Shown one piece after another: positions 59,890-64,000 of a stretch of 64,000 bases of DNA. Each line of letters opens with the position of its first letter. Position 1 is the stretch's first letter. Source of the stretch: Desulfovibrio sp. (lineage in GTDB: Bacteria; Desulfobacterota; Desulfovibrionia; Desulfovibrionales; Desulfovibrionaceae); contig JAFQED010000064.1 of assembly GCA_017415765.1 (NCBI GenBank), positions 17,381-81,380 on the forward strand, written 5' to 3'. The notes below the pieces were generated by a model. It saw only the letters and a program-made list of their open reading frames with translations, ran no database searches and was not told the DNA's origin. A program made the translations under genes and the position numbers.

Positions 59890-61223
59890 GCGGCGTGCGC
59901 ATCCTTGTACTCTCCCATACGGCGACGCCACATACGGTACGCCCTGTGGAGCATCTGTTGCGCCAAGGGCATGAGGTCGTCATGGTGGGAGCGCAAAACC
60001 CCTGGCCGGAAGGGCGGGCAGGCTTCGCGCATGTCCTGCGCCAAGGGGCTTTCACAGGGCTGCCCCGGCTCCTGCGCGACATCGGCAGGCTTTTCGCGCC
60101 GCATGTCGTTCATGTGCACTACGCATGGCTGGAAGTCCTCTACAGCGTACAGGCCCATATCGCTCCGGTCGTTGTGTCCGTGTGGGGGAGCGACATCAAC
60201 GATTTTGTCTCGCTCACGCCCAGGGGCTGCGCCTGGCGCCCGTTCATGCCGCGCCGCCTTGATCTGCGCCGGGCGTTTCCCGGAGTGGCGCGGGTTATCA
60301 TTGACGACGCGACCATGTTTGACAAATGCCGCTTCATCGCGCCGGACTGCGCCCCCATTGAACTGCTCCATCTCGGTGTGGACACGCGGCAGTTCCGCCC
60401 CCCCACCGGGGAAGAACGCGCACAGGCGCGGGCACGGCTGGGATTCGCGCCGGAGGATGTGGTGCTGTTCTCCCCGCGCGTCATGAGCAGGGCATACAAT
60501 CAGGCCACTATCCTGCGATGTTTCGCCGCTGCCGCAGCACAAAACAGCCGCGCCCGGCTGATCCTCAAAACCTATATCCCCGGCGGTTCGCGGGCAGACA
60601 GCGACTACGCCCAAAAGCTGGCGCGCGCTGCCGCCGCCCTGCCCTGCTCGCAACAAATCCGCTTTGTGCCTCCCGTGCCCTCGGAAGAACTGCACACCCT
60701 ATACTGGGCTTCTGACGGCGTCATCAACTATCCGCAGGAGGACGGGTTCCCTGTGACGCTGGCCGAGGCCGCAGCCACATGCACACCCATCATCACAACC
60801 ATGCTGCCGGCCTACGCCGGAACCTTTGCCGAGAAGGACGCTTTCCGCATCATTACCGATGCGGGCTCGCTCACGAGCGCATTGACAGCATTTCTCCATT
60901 CTCCCGCCCTGCCGGAAGCGCAACTGCGTGACGCGCGTGACGCAGTGCTGCGGGCCTATGATTTTGACAACTACACACAGCGGCTTTCATGCATATACCA
61001 GGAGATTGTCTGCGAGCATCCGCATGATGCCTGCCAGCCATCTTCCGCCGCGAACAAAACTGCCTCCACAGTGGCTGCCGAGATGTCTCATGAGACATCC
61101 TCCAAAATGTCCCTGCGGCAGACATGGGTTGACGGCATCAAAAAACTTGTGCCTGCCAGAATAAAAATGGCCGTACATTTGCACCAGGCACTTACGGGTG
61201 GCACCTATGAAAAAATATCTTGA
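59886..61223 (+). CDS. Family 4-type glycosyltransferase (445 aa)
   Basis: A GT-B enzyme with a GTG start overlapping the aminotransferase stop. It has MSGVRILVLSHTATPHTVRP, HVVHVHYAWLEVLYSV, VVVSVWGSDINDFVSL, IELLHLGVDTRQFRPP and the donor-site region VINYPQEDGFPVTLAEAAAT. GVD..FRP and EGFP.TL.EA-like patterns are typical of GT4. About 50 extra residues at the C-terminus (Ser/Ala-rich, then KMSLRQTWVDGIKKLV) are unusual. Its end overlaps the next gene by 17 bases. Confidence 0.88.
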   Translation: MSGVRILVLSHTATPHTVRPVEHLLRQGHEVVMVGAQNPWPEGRAGFAHVLRQGAFTGLPRLLRDIGRLFAPHVVHVHYAWLEVLYSVQAHIAPVVVSVWGSDINDFVSLTPRGCAWRPFMPRRLDLRRAFPGVARVIIDDATMFDKCRFIAPDCAPIELLHLGVDTRQFRPPTGEERAQARARLGFAPEDVVLFSPRVMSRAYNQATILRCFAAAAAQNSRARLILKTYIPGGSRADSDYAQKLARAAAALPCSQQIRFVPPVPSEELHTLYWASDGVINYPQEDGFPVTLAEAAATCTPIITTMLPAYAGTFAEKDAFRIITDAGSLTSALTAFLHSPALPEAQLRDARDAVLRAYDFDNYTQRLSCIYQEIVCEHPHDACQPSSAANKTASTVAAEMSHETSSKMSLRQTWVDGIKKLVPARIKMAVHLHQALTGGTYEKIS

Positions 61224-62202
61224 CATATTCACATCGGAATTCGGTGATATCTTCATTCCTCCCGCCCAAAACAGCTCCAAGATTTCCATCCTTTGCGCGC
61301 ACTACAACAACCATGCATTTTTGCCGGATTTCATCAGATCTTTGCAATGGCAGACCTATGACAACTGGGAAGCCATCATCGTCGATGACTGCTCCACCAT
61401 GGGCGACCCGGTTGAACTGGTGGCCGCCGCGCATGACCCGCGCATCATCTACCATCGTCTGGACAAGAATGCGGGTGCCTGTGCCGCCAGGAACGCCGCC
61501 TTTGCACGGTCGAGCGGAGAGTATGTAATCTGCCTAGATCCAGATGACATCGTGCACCCAGCGATGCTCACAGCTCTTGGCACACACATAGAGGAAAATG
61601 AGAACCAAATTGTAATGTTTGACTACATCTGCTTTGGCAACAATACTGCGCTCTATAAAAATAAAGTATACGATGCGAAAAAAATTTTGTCACAGCAGTG
61701 GATTGCTGGAACATCCCTAGTAAATCATCGAATTTGGGAAAGAGTAGGTGGTCAAGATAGTCATCCTGCATTGCGTTATGGCAACCAGGATTGGGAATTC
61801 TGGCTGAATGTACTGGAACACTATCCGAACATCAAGATCATCCATATCCCCCTGCCGCTCATGCTGTACCGTCAACACGAGGGGGCAATCTCCCCGCGAC
61901 GCCTGCTGCATGACCATGAAACCAGAAAATATATTCTGCGCAAGCATCAGGCACTTTTTGACTGTTACGACGCAGGCACCGCCTTTCTGGCTGGGGGCTA
62001 TGCCATCTCCACAGCATCTCGGCTGTTTTCCAGAGATTTTTCCGGCGCGGTCGATGTGTTCGTGGAGGGCATGCGCGCCTGCCCAGCCCGCCTTCTGTGC
62101 CGATGCCTGCCTGGTGAATTGAAAAGCGCTTTTCTGCAAACTCGTACAGGCAGGCTCATGCATCCCTGGCTGCGAAAACTGAAACATAAATTAATGACAT
62201 GA
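61207..62202 (+). CDS. Family 2 glycosyltransferase, last gene of the glycan locus
   Basis: A 331-residue GT-A enzyme. KISILCAHYNNHAFLPDFIR, EAIIVDDCSTMGDPVE, NAGACAARNAAFARSSGEYV and the metal motif CLDPDDIVHP are the GT2 signature. W..RVGGQD and LRYGNQDWEFWLNVLE (the ED-like acidic acceptor site) follow. The ATG at 61207 is inside the end of the upstream gene; a GTG at 61198 is an alternative. Its middle (61580-61760) is more AT-rich than the ends, hinting at a mosaic origin. It is followed 12 bases later by IS30 DNA. Confidence 0.88.
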   Translation: MKKYLDIFTSEFGDIFIPPAQNSSKISILCAHYNNHAFLPDFIRSLQWQTYDNWEAIIVDDCSTMGDPVELVAAAHDPRIIYHRLDKNAGACAARNAAFARSSGEYVICLDPDDIVHPAMLTALGTHIEENENQIVMFDYICFGNNTALYKNKVYDAKKILSQQWIAGTSLVNHRIWERVGGQDSHPALRYGNQDWEFWLNVLEHYPNIKIIHIPLPLMLYRQHEGAISPRRLLHDHETRKYILRKHQALFDCYDAGTAFLAGGYAISTASRLFSRDFSGAVDVFVEGMRACPARLLCRCLPGELKSAFLQTRTGRLMHPWLRKLKHKLMT

Positions 62203-62235
62203 TTTCCATGAATTTTTTGATACCAAATTGCAATT

Positions 62236-63044
62236 TCAAATTGAACACCCTGTAGGATATTCGTCCCTTATGGCGTAGATCCGATCAAGGGCAGCCTCAA
62301 ACAGCTCTTCCGGTGTCCGATAGCCCAGGCTACGCCTCGGCAGTGCATTCAGATAGTCTCCGATAGATGCGACCTCATCGTATGTAAATTTTGAGATTAG
62401 GACTCCTTTTGGGATGTAGCGTCGTAGCATCCCATTATACTTTTCATTCTGTCCTCGCTCCCAGGCAGAATATGGATGGCTGTAATATATCTTTGTTCCA
62501 ACTTCTTTCAACTCTGGCAGTCTGCTGAATTCTGTTCCATTATCTGATGTAATACTCTTGAATACTTCATTGAACTTTGTACCATATAAATCAATCAGGG
62601 AGAGAAATGCTGATTGTACTGATTCGCTCGTCTTATCATCAAGATATATAGATATGTTGCTTGATGTCTGTTTTTCAAGCAATGTCAAAATGACAGAATC
62701 ATTACTTTTTTACCGAGAACAGTATCAGCCTCCCAATGTCCAAATTCTGTACGGTCGTTTATAACAGGGGGGCGTGTCTCAATACTCCTTCCAAAACATT
62801 TCGACTTTTGTGTCTTACGATATTTACGCTTCCTCCTGCGCATCATTTCTGGTAAATCTAATGGCTTTATACAAATATGATTTTTCTTTATCGCATTGTA
62901 CCATGTGCTTGTGCAACCTGTCTCTGCGACAGAAAACGATCCAGTTCTTCTGGCATATCCAACACAGGTATCTATAGACCATTTATCTGATTTTACTTTG
63001 CCATCCATCCAGTTTATGAAATCCTGACAATCCTCTATGCGCAT
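62236..63044 (-). pseudogene. IS30-family transposase, truncated and frameshifted
   Basis: The minus strand encodes two frames of one IS30 transposase. The 5' part (MRIEDCQDFINWMDGKVKSD) ends with RPPVINDRTEFGHWEADTVL, where GHWE.D is the DDE-family signature. The 3' part has FKSITSDNGTEFSRLPELKE, YYSHPYSAWERGQNEKYNGM and LRRYIPKG, with the second Asp and the Glu. Joining needs one more A in A6 near 62705. The usual N-terminal helix-turn-helix (about 80 residues) is missing upstream, where unrelated IS-like DNA begins. It is therefore inactive unless the frameshift is an error; the truncation makes it defective in any case. Confidence 0.88.
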
Positions 63045-63322
63045 CTTTTTATGACATCTCCTACGATTTGATTCGTAGACGATTTGACCGCTTCAGGCGC
63101 ACCTATATGAAACCCTAGATAGGCATTGACACCGAGCCTGGGATGTATCGGGGGCTCTGGGGTCGGGTGCAAAACAAGTTCGTAATCCAGTGGTGTGTCA
63201 AGATAGCGGTGCAGGTGTTTCGCCACAGCAGCATGGCCTGGCCTGCCTGGAAGAAATTGCTGCATGTCTTCGGCAAGTACCTGACGGAGGTGTACCCGGA
63301 ATTTGCCTGTACTGTCCCGTAG

Positions 63323-63544
63323 CTGACAGCCAAGTACCGCATTCTCACCCAGCACTGCATTGGGCATTCCCAGACGACATACCGGGCCTTTGCCAAAAGC
63401 AGGCTTGTCCGTTTCCGTGGCCTCCAGAAGTATGCTTTGTATTTCCACTTGAAAGCGTGTGAATTTCGATTTACTCCTAGGCAAAAAAACATTTACTTGC
63501 TTGTGTTAAAAATGCATAGAGAACGCCCGCTCAACAAGACCTGA
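63323..63544 (+). pseudogene. Remnant of an IS1595/ISXO2-like transposase C-terminus
   Basis: After a TAG at 63320, the same frame gives LTAKYRILTQHCIGHSQTTY, then RAFAKSRLVRFRGLQKYALY, FHLKACEFRFTPRQKNIYLL, and a stop at 63544. The FAK.RL..F.G......FHLK.CE.RF pattern is that of the ISXO2-like family's end. The upstream part up to the IS30 scar is open in frame from 63119 but not recognised. This is a decayed fragment. Confidence 0.55.
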
Positions 63545-63648
63545 GCCGAGCATTTTAACAGGGCGGCCAGTCCATGCTGTCCCGGCATCCGGCCTGCCCT
63601 GACCGTGTTCTGCCAAATGACGCTGCCTATCAGCGGGAGGAGCCGATC

Positions 63649-64000
63649 ATGTTCCGCAACGCCCTTTCCCTTGCGCTGGCCCTGTTTCTCTGCCTTTTCT
63701 CCGTCCCGACTGCGCGGGCGGCCTATGTCTTTCCCGTGCCGGAGGATGGTTCCTTTTTCCGCTTCCTCCTACTGGAACCGGGAGAACCCTTTACCGACTA
63801 TCCCGATGCTGAAGCTTCCGCCTTTGAGCTTGACGAGGACGAGCTGGGTTCCCTCCAGACAGGGGCGGAGTACTGGCGCGGGATTCTCCAGCCCGGCGCA
63901 CGCAATGCCAGCCCGCTGACCATCGAGGTGCTCACGCGGGACAGGTATGACGATAACGCCTCCGCGTCCAGCATTCCCCTGCGACAGGGGCCTTACGCCG
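63649..64000 (+). CDS. Secreted protein, 5' part only (runs off the window)
   Basis: ATG 63649 follows GGGAGG at good spacing. The product has a classic signal peptide (MFRNALSLALALFLCLFSVP then TARA, cleavage before AYVFPV) and then an acidic mature part (FELDEDELGSLQTGAEYWRG, GARNASPLTIEVLTRDRYDD). At least 117 residues are present with no stop before the window end. The opening AYVFPVPEDGSFFRFL and TGAEYWRGIL recall exported or autotransporter-like proteins of this group, but I do not recognise the family. The 105 bases upstream of it show no gene. Confidence 0.75.
   Translation, partial: MFRNALSLALALFLCLFSVPTARAAYVFPVPEDGSFFRFLLLEPGEPFTDYPDAEASAFELDEDELGSLQTGAEYWRGILQPGARNASPLTIEVLTRDRYDDNASASSIPLRQGPYA

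Noticed and set aside
62690-62715. Programmed frameshift in the IS30 transposase
   Set aside because: IS30 transposases are normally made from one frame, and this copy also lacks its N-terminus. Decay or a homopolymer error is simpler.
63035-63484. Minus-strand 149-codon frame
   Set aside because: Its start region is antisense to the IS1595-like remnant, whose plus-strand reading has the family pattern.
1-64000. CRISPR arrays, tRNA or rRNA genes
   Set aside because: No spaced direct repeats of the CRISPR kind and no cloverleaf or rRNA sequence were found on reading. The only tandem repeats are the GA tracts.

Overview
The window looks like the chromosome of a Desulfovibrio-type sulfate-reducing bacterium. 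The evidence is a dissimilatory-type ATP sulfurylase (sat), an [FeFe]-hydrogenase module with its maturase hydF, a complete outer-membrane assembly block (lol/bamA/ompH/fabZ), and many short conserved proteins typical of that group. No database search was possible, so the genus is an inference from gene content. I saw no tRNA, rRNA or CRISPR array.

Layout. 1-7.5 kb is a mostly minus-strand housekeeping stretch: purA (cut by the window edge), a Doc-type toxin with an RHH-like antitoxin, a YkgJ-type Cys-cluster protein, hisG, hisI, typA and a purine nucleoside phosphorylase. 7.6-14.5 kb reads rightward: biotin carboxylase, a fused alpha-beta carboxyltransferase, a biotinyl-domain protein with a non-standard acceptor motif, a small conserved protein, ssb, and sat with its own promoter and terminator. 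14.5-17.2 kb (minus) holds an AlkA-like glycosylase and a DUF711/ACT pair. 17.3-27.7 kb (plus) holds lysS, a Lol exporter, bamA, a large N-acetylmuramoyl-L-alanine amidase, an OmpH/Skp chaperone and fabZ. 27.7-33.5 kb (minus) holds the [FeFe]-hydrogenase, a membrane-NuoF(C-terminal)-GltD fusion frame, and hydF.

34-62.2 kb (plus) is a surface-glycan locus of about 28 kb. It has a PglK-like flippase, glycosyltransferases (GT2 and GT4), asparagine-synthase and WbpG-type amidotransferases, DegT aminotransferases, a LegB-like dehydratase, a sugar nucleotidyltransferase, formyltransferases, a deacetylase, methyltransferases, radical SAM enzymes, an O-acyltransferase and two unrecognised proteins. 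It is a mosaic of GC-rich and strongly AT-rich genes. It ends in IS30 and IS1595-like debris, followed by the start of a secreted protein.

The most striking system is inside this locus. Six genes carry (GA)7-10 dinucleotide tracts within coding sequence, four of them within two codons of the start codon. These tracts read Arg-Glu in every frame and cannot create a stop themselves. Two genes are one repeat unit out of frame, which is the signature of phase variation by slippage. Two of the tracts mark the exact left joint of inserted ORFs, and each insert is flanked by a duplicate of the upstream gene's 3' end plus its Shine-Dalgarno, ATG and GA tract (331 bp and 135 bp direct repeats). I infer that the GA tracts serve both as frame switches and as recombination joints by which new glycan-modifying genes are plugged onto an existing translation start. 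Several further frameshifts are one base short in A/T homopolymers; these may be decay, further switches or sequencing error, and should be checked first.
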